A stretch of DNA of 64,000 bases from Coxiellaceae bacterium (GCA_031263085.1 JAISGM010000003.1:26154-90153); one strand, 5' to 3'; positions 8,599 to 18,571 are shown, counted from the stretch's first letter. Program-made: numbers and translations. The notes: generated by a model not told the origin, from the sequence alone.

Positions 8599-9742
8599 AA
8601 AAAAATTCCAATAAATTGTTTAAAAAATTTTTACCATGTTCAGTAGTAAGTATTGCATTATCTTGTAACGTAATTAATCCAAAATCCTTTGCATTTCGTA
8701 ATTTCGTCATAATACTATCAATTGTAATCCCTGTTCGTTGATAAAACAAATCGTAAGTTATTGGTTGATATAATCTTAAAGCATTTAGCATAAATTCTAG
8801 AGGTAGCTTGTTTGTCGGCACAATTTCACATTTTTCAAAAAAATCTTTAACAATAATATATTTCAGAGGATTATTTATTTTTATATATCGCTTTACTACA
8901 AAATTTTCAAATGTGAGTTTGCTATGCGCGCCACTACCAATCCCCAAATAGTCCCCATATTGCCAATAATTCATATTGTGTTGTGATTGATCTAACTCGG
9001 ATTGAGCATATGCCGAAACTTCATACTGAATTAAATTGTGCTGTAACAAAAAATCATGACCAGCTTGTTGAATCTTCCACAGTATATTTTCTTGAGGTAT
9101 TGCTAGTTTGAATTCAGATTCTAAAGTTAATTGATACCAAGAAATATGCGATAATTTAAAATTTAAAGCGATCCTCAAGTCTTCTACAGCTTTTACACTA
9201 TTCTGTTTTGGTAAGCCGAACATGATATCACAATTTATTTTAGTAAAGCCCGCTATTTTGGCAGCTTCAATTGCTTCTTTAGCTTGTTTTGAATTATGTG
9301 TTCGTTTTATTATACTTAAATTTTCATCACTAAAACTTTGACTACCTACGGAAATACGATTGATTCCAGCTTTTTTAAATTCTTGATACAATTCTAAAGT
9401 AACAGTTCCAGGATTTACTTCTAGGGTAATTTCAATATCCGTAGCAATATAAAAATATTTTTTTGCTTGCTCAATAATAAGAGCTACATCTTGAGGTAAT
9501 AATAAGCTTGGTGTACCGCCGCCAAAATAAATACTGGATACTTTCTGTCTACGACAAATCATAGACGAATATTTTAAATCTTCTAACAGTTTAGTTACAT
9601 ATCTTGTAATATCGTCTTTATTGGTTAAATTCTGAGAATTGAAATCACAATACGGGCATTTACTTATGCACCATGGGAAATGAATATAAAGAGATAATGG
9701 AATTGTTGCCATCCTTTGAGGTATAATGTTCTCATGATCCAT
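8591..9742 (-). CDS. hemW: Radical SAM family heme chaperone HemW
   Basis: This HemN-like radical SAM protein has an N-terminal PLSLYIHFPWCISKCPYCDF segment carrying the CxxxCxxC cluster motif, then FGGGTPSLL and EVNPGT. The lack of HemN's extra N-terminal region points to HemW, a heme-binding chaperone, rather than coproporphyrinogen dehydrogenase. At 383 residues it is typical. The start is uncertain: the ATG at 9742 overlaps the divergent cysS start, while an internal ATG at 9712 (MATIPLSLYIHFPWC) gives an N-terminus more like E. coli HemW. Neither has a well-spaced ribosome binding site. Confidence 0.88.
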   Translation of the reverse strand: MDHENIIPQRMATIPLSLYIHFPWCISKCPYCDFNSQNLTNKDDITRYVTKLLEDLKYSSMICRRQKVSSIYFGGGTPSLLLPQDVALIIEQAKKYFYIATDIEITLEVNPGTVTLELYQEFKKAGINRISVGSQSFSDENLSIIKRTHNSKQAKEAIEAAKIAGFTKINCDIMFGLPKQNSVKAVEDLRIALNFKLSHISWYQLTLESEFKLAIPQENILWKIQQAGHDFLLQHNLIQYEVSAYAQSELDQSQHNMNYWQYGDYLGIGSGAHSKLTFENFVVKRYIKINNPLKYIIVKDFFEKCEIVPTNKLPLEFMLNALRLYQPITYDLFYQRTGITIDSIMTKLRNAKDFGLITLQDNAILTTEHGKNFLNNLLEFFCE

Positions 9743-11158
9743 ATTTATAACACTTTAACAAAACAAAAGGAGCTACTCAAACCAATTAAGCCATCGCAAT
9801 TAGGGATTTATGTATGCGGGCTTACAGTTTATGATGATTGTCATATCGGTCATGGTAGACTTTTATTGTGGTTCGATGTTTTGATAAGATATTTGCGTAG
9901 TGTTGGTTATCAAGTTACCTATGTGCGAAATATAACAGATATTGATGATAAGATTATTAAGCGCGCTCAAGAGTTAAATATCTGCTATCAAGAACTTACA
10001 GATAAGGTTATTGCTTCTGTACATCAAGATGAAGGGTTATTAAATATCATCCCTCCAAATTTTGAACCTCGCGTCACCGAACATATTCCAGAAATCATCG
10101 CAATGATTAGTACATTAATCAATAAAGGATTTGCTTATATAACTAAAAAAGGCGATGTATATTATCAAATATCTAAGTTTCCCCAATACGGGAAATTAGC
10201 AAATCAAACTATTAACAATCTATATTCTGGTATTAGAATTGAAATTAATGATGAGAAAAAAAATCCACTAGATTTCGTTTTATGGAAGGCAACTGAATCT
10301 GGTGAGCCATTTTGGTCATCTCCTTGGAGCAATGGCCGACCGGGATGGCATATTGAATGTTCTGCTATGGCAAAAAAGTATTTGGGTAAACATTTTGATA
10401 TTCATGGTGGTGGTATTGATTTACAATTTCCTCATCATCAAAATGAATTAGCTCAATCAGAAGCGGCTAACGGTACTACTTTTGTAAATTATTGGATGCA
10501 TATTGGTTTTGTGCAATACAATCAAGAAAAAATGTCAAAATCTATCGGTAATTTCTTTACTCTAAAAGATATTTTAAGCAAAACTGCTCCAGAAGTATTC
10601 CGTTATTTTATACTTACCAGTCATTATCGAAGCCCGATAAACTTTTCTCAGAAAAATTTAAACAATGCGGAAATAGCATTACAACGTCTTTATATAATTC
10701 TACGTGATGTTGGTTGCGATGATAATGTTTTAGAGATTGACTCTACGAATCAATTCTACAAAGATTTTCATCTAGCGATGAATGATGATTTCAATACCCC
10801 TGAGGCATTATCGGTTTTATTCAATCTTGTGCGTGAAATTAATCAATTATGCAGTATTAAGCAATTATCTAAAGCTAAAAAATTAACTACCTTGTTAAAA
10901 TATTTAGGTACAACTTTGGGATTGTTTCAAAATGATCCTAAAACTTTTTTAGAATTTGGTATTGATATTGTGGTAATAGAGAATTTAATTTCTTCAAGAA
11001 ACATTGCTCGTATTAATAAAGATTGGATTCTTGCCGATAGAATACGCGACAAACTGTCGGCTATGGGAATTATTTTAGAAGATACTATTAATGATACTAA
11101 ATGGAGTTTAGAGGATAGATGTAAATATTTGAATTACCTTAAGAGTAACGATGTGTGA
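9734..11158 (+). CDS. cysS: Cysteinyl-tRNA synthetase
   Basis: This class I aminoacyl-tRNA synthetase charges tRNA-Cys. The HIGH motif is HIGHGR at residue 37 and the KMSKS motif is at about 266-270. Zinc ligands are visible in YVCGLTVYD, HIECSAMA and HHQNE. I chose the ATG at 9734 (MIHIYNTLTKQKE) because it matches the family N-terminus; an in-frame TTG at 9716 adds only six residues. Its start region overlaps the start of the divergent hemW. The cognate tRNA-Cys is at 50530-50600. Confidence 0.96.
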   Translation: MIHIYNTLTKQKELLKPIKPSQLGIYVCGLTVYDDCHIGHGRLLLWFDVLIRYLRSVGYQVTYVRNITDIDDKIIKRAQELNICYQELTDKVIASVHQDEGLLNIIPPNFEPRVTEHIPEIIAMISTLINKGFAYITKKGDVYYQISKFPQYGKLANQTINNLYSGIRIEINDEKKNPLDFVLWKATESGEPFWSSPWSNGRPGWHIECSAMAKKYLGKHFDIHGGGIDLQFPHHQNELAQSEAANGTTFVNYWMHIGFVQYNQEKMSKSIGNFFTLKDILSKTAPEVFRYFILTSHYRSPINFSQKNLNNAEIALQRLYIILRDVGCDDNVLEIDSTNQFYKDFHLAMNDDFNTPEALSVLFNLVREINQLCSIKQLSKAKKLTTLLKYLGTTLGLFQNDPKTFLEFGIDIVVIENLISSRNIARINKDWILADRIRDKLSAMGIILEDTINDTKWSLEDRCKYLNYLKSNDV

Positions 11159-11282
11159 TATTAGAATTCTAAAAATTATATCCATTTTAGTTTTTTAAGA
11201 ATGACAATGGTTGAATGATGCTTTAATCATATTATGGTGAAGAGTTTTGGCACTTTGATAAAACAATTAGAGAATTATCTCA

Positions 11283-11729
11283 ATGCAATCACAATCAAAA
11301 CAAGTGATTATTTTTACAGATGGTGCATGTCGTGGTAATCCTGGACCTGGCGGATGGGGCGCTGTCTTATATTATAATCAACATAAAAAATATTTGAAAG
11401 GAGCCGAAATATTAACAACTAATAATAGAATGGAATTAACTGCAGTAATTAACGCCATAAAAACACTGAAACAATCTTGTTTAATTAAAATAACTACTGA
11501 TTCAAAATATGTAAAAAACGGTATTACCGTATGGATGGATAAATGGAAAAGAAATGGTTGGATGACTAGTAATAAAAAACCAATAAAAAATCTAGATTTG
11601 TGGCAGGAATTAGCTAGAATTGCATCATCTCATCAGATAAATTGGTTTTGGATAAAAGGACACAGCAATCATTCTGAAAATGACTTAGCAGATGAACTTG
11701 CTAATAAAGCTATTGATGAATTGGTATAA
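11283..11729 (+). CDS. rnhA: Ribonuclease HI
   Basis: This endonuclease degrades the RNA strand of RNA-DNA hybrids, for example at primers and R-loops. At 148 residues it is near the 155 of E. coli. The catalytic carboxylates are in FTDGACRGNPGPGGWG (D13), NRMELTAV, TTDSKYV and the C-terminal NDLADELANKA, with IKGHSNH before it. dnaQ follows five bases later on the same strand; in E. coli rnhA and dnaQ are neighbours but divergent. Confidence 0.96.
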   Translation: MQSQSKQVIIFTDGACRGNPGPGGWGAVLYYNQHKKYLKGAEILTTNNRMELTAVINAIKTLKQSCLIKITTDSKYVKNGITVWMDKWKRNGWMTSNKKPIKNLDLWQELARIASSHQINWFWIKGHSNHSENDLADELANKAIDELV

Positions 11730-11734
11730 TTATT

Positions 11735-12451
11735 ATGCGCCAAATAGTTATTGATACCGAAACCACTGGTTTAGAATTAGCAAAGGGGCATAGAATTATT
11801 GAGATAGGTGGCGTTGAATTAATTGATCGTAAATTGACTGGTAATAATTTTCATAGATATATTAATCCTGAACGTAAGATTGAAGCAGAAGCTTTAGCTA
11901 TTCATGGGATAACAAATGAATTTCTAGAAAATAAACCTGTTTTCGCCAAGATTTTACCCAATTTTTTAGAATTTATTTCTGGAGCAGAGATTATTGCTCA
12001 CAATGTTAATTTCGATGTTAATTTTATTAATTACGAAATAGGACTTGTCAGTAGTAGTTATAAGTTACTAGATCATTATGTAACTATTTTTGACACTTTA
12101 ACATTGGCGCGTAAAAAATTTCCAGGACAGCGTAACACTTTAGATGCTATTTGCAAGCGTTATAAAATAGACATTAGTAAACGTACAGTTCATGGTGCCT
12201 TGCTTGATGCTCAATTACTTGCTGAGGCTTATCTACTCATGACTGGTGGCCAAGAAAGTCTTTTTGATAACGACAAAAGTTACTTGATTCTAAATTCATC
12301 TGATAATGATTCGTTGATTAAAAATCAGTATAGTATCAAAAAAACGACAACTTTAATTCCTAAAGTAACTTTAAATGAATCAACAGCGCATCGTATTTTG
12401 CTCGAAAAAATTAAAAAAGAATCAGGTAAGTGTATATGGGATCTAGAATAA
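11735..12451 (+). CDS. dnaQ: DNA polymerase III epsilon subunit (3'-5' proofreading exonuclease)
   Basis: This DEDDh exonuclease of the replicative polymerase core has 238 residues. Exo I is VIDTETTG (D7, E9), Exo II is HNVNFDVNFI, and Exo III is HGALLDAQLLAEAY with the general-base His. A C-terminal tail of about 60 residues after the nuclease domain fits the polymerase-binding segment. The last 16-22 bases overlap the start of pepN, suggesting translational coupling in an rnhA-dnaQ-pepN unit. Confidence 0.95.
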   Translation: MRQIVIDTETTGLELAKGHRIIEIGGVELIDRKLTGNNFHRYINPERKIEAEALAIHGITNEFLENKPVFAKILPNFLEFISGAEIIAHNVNFDVNFINYEIGLVSSSYKLLDHYVTIFDTLTLARKKFPGQRNTLDAICKRYKIDISKRTVHGALLDAQLLAEAYLLMTGGQESLFDNDKSYLILNSSDNDSLIKNQYSIKKTTTLIPKVTLNESTAHRILLEKIKKESGKCIWDLE

Positions 12452-15030
12452 ATCATAAAAAATATCAAGAGACATTTTTAAAAAATTATACACATTCAGC
12501 TTTTTTGATAGAAAAAGCTGAATTACAGTTTACGCTTGATCCGATAACAACATGTGTAAAGACAAAATTATATATAAAACGTAATAAAGCACTTAAAAGC
12601 TCAACGACTTCCATTAAATTGGATGGCATTAACCTAAAATTAGAAGAAATAAAATTAAATAATAAGATATTACCAACTAGCAATTATTTGATATCATCAA
12701 GTGATTTAATCATTTTGCAAGTACCGAATAACTTTATTCTTGAAACAACTGTTACTCTTAACCCTCAAAAAAACTTGACATGTACTGGTTTATATTTGAC
12801 TAATAAAAATTTTTGTACTCAAAATGAACCTTGTGGATTTCGTCATATTACTTACTTCATTGATCGTCCTGATGTGCTTACCAAGTTCACTACCATTATT
12901 ATTGCCGATCGTAATCAATATCCAGTATTGCTTGCTAATGGCAATGTTATTTCTAAAACAAATTTAAAAAATAATTTACATCAGATTGTATGGGCCGATC
13001 CATTTCCGAAATCAGCGTACTTATTTGCTTTAGTAGCAGGTAATTTTTTTTACCTTGAGGATTATTATCTTACTAAAACTGGACGTAGAATTAAATTACG
13101 TATCTATGTTGAATCTAAATCATTAATTAAACAATGTCATCATGCAATGATATCTTTAAAACAAGCTATGCTATGGGATGAAAAAGAATTCAATTTAGAA
13201 TACGATTTGGATTTATATCAAATTGTAGCAATTAACGATTTAAATGTTAGTGCTATGGAAAATAAAGGTTTGAATGTTTTTAATACCAGTGCATTGCTTG
13301 CCTCCCCCTTAACTGCTACTGACACAGATTTTAAGAGAGTTACAGCAGTGATTGCTCACGAATACTTCCATAATTGGACAGGTAATAGAGTTACTTGTCG
13401 TGATTGGTTTCAGATTGGCCTAAAAGAGGGCTTAACAACTTTGCGCGAACAACTTTTTATGGAAGATACATATGGCCAATCGCTTAATCGAATCAATACA
13501 ATAAAAATTATTTGTACCGATCAATTCTCTGAAGATTCTAGTCCCCTTTCCCATCCTATTCGTTTGCGATCATATATTGATGTTAATAATTTCTATACTA
13601 CTACTATTTATTATAAAAGCGCTGAAGTAGCGAGAATGATAATAACAATATTTGGTAACAAAATGTTTAGGAGAATTATAAAAAAATTTTTGACTAAATT
13701 TGATGGTAAAGCAGCAACTATTGAAGACTTTATAACAGTTGCTTCAAAGGTTACCAAAATTGATCTTAAGCAATTCAAGTTATGGTATGACCAATTTGGT
13801 ACTCCACTTTTAAAGATAAAAGGTAATTTTAAGGATAAAATTTATTCAGTAACGTTTATTCAGGAACACCATAAAGCGCCCAAAAATTTTTATATTCCTT
13901 TGAAAATAGGTTTTTTAGACTCAAGCGGCAAGAATTTACAAGCTCAAACTTTAATCATTAAAAACAGTAGACAGAAGTTTACGTTTAAGGGTTTTGATAT
14001 TAAACCAGTACCATCATTTCTTAAAAATTTTTCTGCACCAGTAAAAATATTTTTTTCTTATACAGATAATGAATTATTACATTTAATGCGATACGATAAT
14101 GATCCAATTATTCGTTGGGAAGCGAGTCAGAAATTAATGATCAAAACAATTCTTACTCTCTGTCAATATACCGCTATTAAGAGATTGCCCGTAATATTAA
14201 TTCAAATGTTCGACATAATTATTAATAATAGAAAAATAGATCCGTCACTAACGGCTCTCATGATGAAACTACCATCTGAAATTCAATTATTAGATATTTC
14301 ACCAAAAACAACTATTGAAAGTGTTCATACTATTCGTGAATTCATAAAAAGAGAGTTAGCTAGTATATTTAAAACTAAATTACTTAATTGTTATAACGAT
14401 AATTGTTCCAAGAAATCGTATAGATTCAATGCTTGTAATATAGAAAAAAGGGAATTGAAAAATACTTGCCTTTCTTATTTAATGTATTTGAATACAATTG
14501 ATGTATTCACTATATGCGAACAACAAATCAAATATTCTAATAATTTAACCGATATTTATGCTGGACTTAACTTCTTAGTTAATTCTAGACATCGCAAACG
14601 AGAACAATTTATAGATCTGTATTATAAAAAATGGTGTAATCATCCTAATCTAATTAATAAATGGTTTATTCTTAACTCTACTATAAAGTGTTCGGGGAAT
14701 TTGAGTCGCGTTAAGAAATTACTCAAACATCCTGCTTTTAGTTTAAGTAATCCGAATAATGTTTATTCATTAATTCACACTTTTTGTGAAATAAATTTAA
14801 TCAATTTCCATGCGAAAGATGGTAGTAGTTATAAATTCTTGTCCGATCAAATAATCGCTATTGATGAATTTAATCCTCAATTGGCAGCCGCGCTTACAAT
14901 TTCTTTAACATATGGATGCAAATTCGATACAAAACGAAATAAGTTAATGCAAGAACAATTGAATAAAATTAAATGTATACCTAACATTTCACCTAATGTT
15001 TATGAGATTGTCAATAAATCTATATCGTAA
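12436..15030 (+). CDS. pepN: Aminopeptidase N (M1 zinc metallopeptidase)
   Basis: This large cytosolic aminopeptidase of about 864 residues (E. coli 870) recycles peptides. The zinc site HEYFH is at 308-312, with the third ligand Glu at 331 in LKEGLT. Other PepN signatures are FRHITYFIDRPDVL and GNRVTCRDWFQ. The substrate-binding GAMEN motif reads SAMEN (272-276), a substitution at a normally invariant Gly. I chose the ATG at 12436; an in-frame GTG lies at 12430. Both overlap the dnaQ end. Confidence 0.95.
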   Translation: MGSRINHKKYQETFLKNYTHSAFLIEKAELQFTLDPITTCVKTKLYIKRNKALKSSTTSIKLDGINLKLEEIKLNNKILPTSNYLISSSDLIILQVPNNFILETTVTLNPQKNLTCTGLYLTNKNFCTQNEPCGFRHITYFIDRPDVLTKFTTIIIADRNQYPVLLANGNVISKTNLKNNLHQIVWADPFPKSAYLFALVAGNFFYLEDYYLTKTGRRIKLRIYVESKSLIKQCHHAMISLKQAMLWDEKEFNLEYDLDLYQIVAINDLNVSAMENKGLNVFNTSALLASPLTATDTDFKRVTAVIAHEYFHNWTGNRVTCRDWFQIGLKEGLTTLREQLFMEDTYGQSLNRINTIKIICTDQFSEDSSPLSHPIRLRSYIDVNNFYTTTIYYKSAEVARMIITIFGNKMFRRIIKKFLTKFDGKAATIEDFITVASKVTKIDLKQFKLWYDQFGTPLLKIKGNFKDKIYSVTFIQEHHKAPKNFYIPLKIGFLDSSGKNLQAQTLIIKNSRQKFTFKGFDIKPVPSFLKNFSAPVKIFFSYTDNELLHLMRYDNDPIIRWEASQKLMIKTILTLCQYTAIKRLPVILIQMFDIIINNRKIDPSLTALMMKLPSEIQLLDISPKTTIESVHTIREFIKRELASIFKTKLLNCYNDNCSKKSYRFNACNIEKRELKNTCLSYLMYLNTIDVFTICEQQIKYSNNLTDIYAGLNFLVNSRHRKREQFIDLYYKKWCNHPNLINKWFILNSTIKCSGNLSRVKKLLKHPAFSLSNPNNVYSLIHTFCEINLINFHAKDGSSYKFLSDQIIAIDEFNPQLAAALTISLTYGCKFDTKRNKLMQEQLNKIKCIPNISPNVYEIVNKSIS

Positions 15031-15183
15031 AACTTGGATTAACCGCTAATAAGAAAACTTTCTTCTATTTTATAGAACATAATATAACATATGAATCTTC
15101 TTACTTGAAGTAATACCGAGTTAGTTGTAAAGCACAAATGCCGTATACTTGTTTATAATAAATTTTGATGATACTTTATTCCA

Positions 15184-16329
15184 ATGCAGAAAATAAACAA
15201 ACGAATTCTAATTTCAGCAGGTGAGTTATCAGGAGATATACACGCATCAATTTTAGTTAAAGAAATTACTAAGCTGTCTCCAAAAACAGCGTTCTATGGT
15301 ATGGGCGGCAAACTAATGCAAGAATCTGGGGTTGATATTCTTGTAGATTCTTCTGACTTGAATATTATAGGTGGTATAGAAATTATATCAAAGTTAATTA
15401 AATTAATATTGGCTCTACTTACCATGAGAAATAGTATACGTCATAAAAGTAAACGACCAGATTTATTGATTCTTGTGGATTATCCTGGATTTAATTTGCT
15501 TTTAGCAAAGATAGCTAAAAGAGTTGGAGTGAAAGTTCTATACTATATTAGTCCAAAAATTTGGGCGTGGAATCGAGGTCGCGTACAAATTATTAAAAAA
15601 TATGTTGATATAATGGCAGTAATTTTTCCCTTTGAAGTTGAATTTTATAAAAAATATGGGATACCTGTATATTTTGTAGGAAATCCCCTTTTAAAAAAGG
15701 TCGTGCCTAAACTTTCAAAAGAAACGGCAAAACAAATATTTAATTTAAATCCTAATTGTAAAATTATCGGTCTGTTTCCTGGAAGTCGTCATAGCGAAAT
15801 TAGAAGATTATTGCCAATAATGCTTAAAGCCGCACAAATTCTAAAGAATAAAGATCCTACTTTGCAGTTTTTATTATCTCAAGCTTCATCTATTACTGAT
15901 AATGATTTATTACCTTACTTACAAGTAAGTCCTATAAAACCCAAAATAATTTCAGGACAAAATTATGATGCCATGCAAGTATGTGATGTTATTATTGCAG
16001 CATCAGGAACTATTACTCTAGAAATTACACTCATGAATGTTCCTTTAGTAATCATTTATACGATGTCATGGATCGAATATCAACTCGCTAAGAATTTAAT
16101 AAAAATTCCTTATGTTGGTTTATGTAATATTTTAGCAAATAAAAAAATAGCACCAGAACTTCTACAAAAAGAAGCATCCCCTATAAAAATCGCTAATACA
16201 GTATGCACTATACTAAGTAATAAAAAACTCTATAGGCAAATAAAAATTGATTTACAAAATGTAAAAAAATATTTACAAAACAAAGAGAAGATTGATATTT
16301 CTAAAGTTATTATGGAAGTATTAAAATAA
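15184..16329 (+). CDS. lpxB: Lipid-A-disaccharide synthase LpxB
   Basis: LpxB condenses UDP-2,3-diacylglucosamine and lipid X to the lipid A disaccharide at the inner membrane face. The protein has 381 residues. Family motifs are SAGELSGDIHAS at the N-terminus, GMGGKLMQESG, LILVDYPGFNLLLA, YYISPKIWAWNRGR and LFPGSRHSEIRRLLP, typical of this GT-B glycosyltransferase. It is separated from the lpxD-fabZ-lpxA cluster by other genes, with about 150-230 bp of noncoding DNA on either side. Confidence 0.95.
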   Translation: MQKINKRILISAGELSGDIHASILVKEITKLSPKTAFYGMGGKLMQESGVDILVDSSDLNIIGGIEIISKLIKLILALLTMRNSIRHKSKRPDLLILVDYPGFNLLLAKIAKRVGVKVLYYISPKIWAWNRGRVQIIKKYVDIMAVIFPFEVEFYKKYGIPVYFVGNPLLKKVVPKLSKETAKQIFNLNPNCKIIGLFPGSRHSEIRRLLPIMLKAAQILKNKDPTLQFLLSQASSITDNDLLPYLQVSPIKPKIISGQNYDAMQVCDVIIAASGTITLEITLMNVPLVIIYTMSWIEYQLAKNLIKIPYVGLCNILANKKIAPELLQKEASPIKIANTVCTILSNKKLYRQIKIDLQNVKKYLQNKEKIDISKVIMEVLK

Positions 16330-16497
16330 TAAATTTCACTAGAATCTGTTGGTTGAAGCGCTTCGTTAGATGCGAATAAGCATATATTCTGGTGATTGTA
16401 CTTTGTTCAATAGGATATTATTAACCGATGGAATTACTGTAATTTGCTGTTAAGTATTTTTTTAAAACAAATCCATTTCTGGTTTCAATTCCTTTCC

Positions 16498-16526
16498 TTG
16501 ACGTATAATGAATAAGTATGTAACAT
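16498..16526 (+). promoter_or_regulatory. Putative sigma-70 promoter for the amino acid ABC transporter operon
   Basis: TTGACG and TAACAT are separated by 17 bases, 32 bases upstream of the GTG start of the binding-protein gene. The -35 box matches five of six consensus bases and the -10 box four of six. This is sequence inspection only; the AT-rich region offers other weak -10 candidates. Confidence 0.35.
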
Positions 16527-16557
16527 TGCCTCTCTGTATCTTGAAAGAGATAATACC

Positions 16558-17289
16558 GTGAAAAAAAATCTATTGTTTCTTTTATTGAGTTTGTCGTTAT
16601 TAGGTTGTAACAATAAAGAAAACCATGGAGAAATTAGATTTGCTATTAGTGCAGATTATCCTCCTTTCGAATATCAAGAACGAGGAAAATTTAAAGGTTT
16701 TGATATTGATTTGGCGAATCTAATTGCAAAAAAACTAGGTAGAGTGGCTATTTTTAATAATATGCAATTTGCTACGATATTTCCAGCATTAAGAAATAAT
16801 CTTGTTGATGCCGCGATTTCTACTTTTACTATTACTAAAGAGAGACAATTGAATTTCGATTTTTCTTTGCCTTATTATGATGATAGCGTAGCGATAATTT
16901 TTTCTAAAGAAAATCCAATCACAAATAAAACTCAATTAGTTGGTAAAAAAATTGCATGCCAATTGGGAACCACCATGGAAGTTTGGTTAAAAAATCAACA
17001 TATTGTTGATGCAACAATTGTTGTTATGGATAGCAGTAATCAAGTAGTAGAATCTGTAAAGTCTGGGAATGTTGATGTAGGAATTATTGATGCTATTCAA
17101 GCAGCAACTTTTAGTTCAAAAAAACCATCCTTAAATTATACTATTATTGCTAAATCAAATATAGGTTATGGAATTGTTTTTAAAAAAGGTTCCCCTTTAA
17201 AGGATCGGATAAATGAGATTCTTGAATCCTTAATTATTGAAGGAGCAATCAAAGAGCTACAGCAAAAATGGTTAAATGGTATTTCATGA
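16558..17289 (+). CDS. Amino acid ABC transporter substrate-binding lipoprotein
   Basis: This is a family 3 solute-binding protein, like ArtJ/GlnH, of 243 residues. The N-terminus MKKNLLFLLLSLSLLGC is a lipoprotein signal with the lipobox Cys at 17, so it is likely membrane-anchored. The family core is visible: FAISADYPPFEYQERGKFKGFDIDLAN, STFTITKERQLNFDFSLPYY and the C-terminal IKELQQKWL. The substrate is a polar amino acid, possibly arginine or glutamine, but cannot be read from sequence. The start codon is GTG. The permease and ATPase genes follow with overlaps. Confidence 0.88.
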   Translation: MKKNLLFLLLSLSLLGCNNKENHGEIRFAISADYPPFEYQERGKFKGFDIDLANLIAKKLGRVAIFNNMQFATIFPALRNNLVDAAISTFTITKERQLNFDFSLPYYDDSVAIIFSKENPITNKTQLVGKKIACQLGTTMEVWLKNQHIVDATIVVMDSSNQVVESVKSGNVDVGIIDAIQAATFSSKKPSLNYTIIAKSNIGYGIVFKKGSPLKDRINEILESLIIEGAIKELQQKWLNGIS

Positions 17290-17924
17290 AAGAATTATTC
17301 TCCCATTTATTTTTTATAGGTAGCGGCATAGGTGTAACCATGTGTCTCTTGATATGCGGAGGATTTATAGGATTGATTGGAGGAACATTTTTTTCGATAT
17401 TAAGATATAAAAGAATTGCCATAAAGATACTTAATAAAATTATTTCAATTATTAGAGGTACTCCACTTATTTTACAATTGAGTTTTATTTACTTTTCTAT
17501 TCCAGGATTTTTTGGTATCAGGATCGGTATTGTCGCTTCAGGTATTATAGCTTTAGGTATCAATAGCGCTGCATATATGGCTGAAATCATACGAGCAGGA
17601 ATTCAAAGCCTACCTAGTGGTCAATTTGAGGCGGCGAAAACTTTACAAATTCCTAATTTCTATATGTGGAAAGATATAATTTTGCCTCAAGTTATTAAAA
17701 TTATTTTTCCTGCTGTGATAAATGAAATTATTGCTTTACTAAAGGAAACAGCATTAATAGCAACTATCGGAGGCATGGATTTTACGAGAAAAGCTCAAAT
17801 ACTAGCTGCAGAGCAATTTACATATTTCATGCCGCTATGTATTGCTGGGGTGTATTATTATATATGCGTTACTCTGATAGAATTTATAGGAAAAAAAATT
17901 GAAAGAAAATGGCAATATGCTTAA
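17286..17924 (+). CDS. Polar amino acid ABC transporter permease
   Basis: This HisM/GlnP-type permease of about 212 residues has around five membrane segments. It carries the characteristic IIRGTPLILQLSFIYF entry and the EAA loop region SGQFEAAKTLQIPNFYMWKDIILPQ. It starts at an ATG overlapping the binding-protein stop (ATGA); a second in-frame ATG at 17268 would overlap more. Only one permease gene is present, so the channel is probably a homodimer. Confidence 0.9.
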   Translation: MKELFSHLFFIGSGIGVTMCLLICGGFIGLIGGTFFSILRYKRIAIKILNKIISIIRGTPLILQLSFIYFSIPGFFGIRIGIVASGIIALGINSAAYMAEIIRAGIQSLPSGQFEAAKTLQIPNFYMWKDIILPQVIKIIFPAVINEIIALLKETALIATIGGMDFTRKAQILAAEQFTYFMPLCIAGVYYYICVTLIEFIGKKIERKWQYA

Positions 17925-18571
17925 AACTTAGTAATGTTACTAAAAGTTTCAACAATGTACGAGTGTTAAACGATATTGATTTAGTGGTTAAAAAAAACAG
18001 TATCGTTGGCTTGGCTGGATCATCTGGTAGCGGTAAATCCACACTACTTAGATGTGTTCAAAAACTGGAAATTATAAATTCTGGTACTATTGAATGCGAC
18101 AGTAAAATGGGATTTATATTTCAAGATTTTCAACTTTTCCCTCATATGACAGTTTTGCAAAATCTTATTTACGCCCCCACTGTCAAAAATAAGATAAAAG
18201 ACTACACAACAGAAGCTCTAGAAATTCTCAAAAATTTAGGAATTGCTGATAAAATAAATAATTATCCGCAACAACTTTCTGGTGGGCAGAAACAAAGAGT
18301 TGCATTAGCAAGAAGTTTGATTATGCAGCCAGAATTACTTCTTTGTGATGAACCTACATCTAATTTGGATGTAGCTACCATCTTTGATGTAGTACATTTA
18401 TTAACATCAGTAAAAAATATGGGGGTTACTATGATCATCGCTTCTCATGATTTGGATTTTTTAACAAAAATTGCTACTAAAATTGTAGTCTTAAAAGAAG
18501 GGAAAATTGTTATCGACATTGATCCTAAAATATTAGAAAATCCAATCTCTTACTTAAAGAAGTACTATTAA
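17909..18571 (+). CDS. Polar amino acid ABC transporter ATP-binding protein
   Basis: This is the nucleotide-binding subunit, 220 residues, a little shorter than the usual 240. Walker A GSSGSGKST is at 37-45, the signature is LSGGQKQRVALARSL, Walker B is LLLCDEPTSNLD, and the H-loop is IIASHDLDF. The gene overlaps the permease end by 16 bases and closes the three-gene operon. It is GlnQ/ArtP-like, and the imported amino acid is not determined by the sequence. Confidence 0.92.
   Translation: MAICLKLSNVTKSFNNVRVLNDIDLVVKKNSIVGLAGSSGSGKSTLLRCVQKLEIINSGTIECDSKMGFIFQDFQLFPHMTVLQNLIYAPTVKNKIKDYTTEALEILKNLGIADKINNYPQQLSGGQKQRVALARSLIMQPELLLCDEPTSNLDVATIFDVVHLLTSVKNMGVTMIIASHDLDFLTKIATKIVVLKEGKIVIDIDPKILENPISYLKKYY

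Noticed and set aside
11168..11197. Possible terminator after cysS
   Set aside because: CTAAAA...TTTTAG followed by TTTTTT could pair, but the stem is short, AT-only and bulged; too weak to list as a feature.
12486..12683. Open frame on the minus strand opposite pepN
   Set aside because: It lies fully inside the well-supported pepN gene, has no ribosome site and no recognisable family; it is a shadow frame.
15052..15066. AAGAAA/TTTCTT mini-hairpin after pepN
   Set aside because: The loop is too small and the T-rich flank is interrupted; not a credible terminator.
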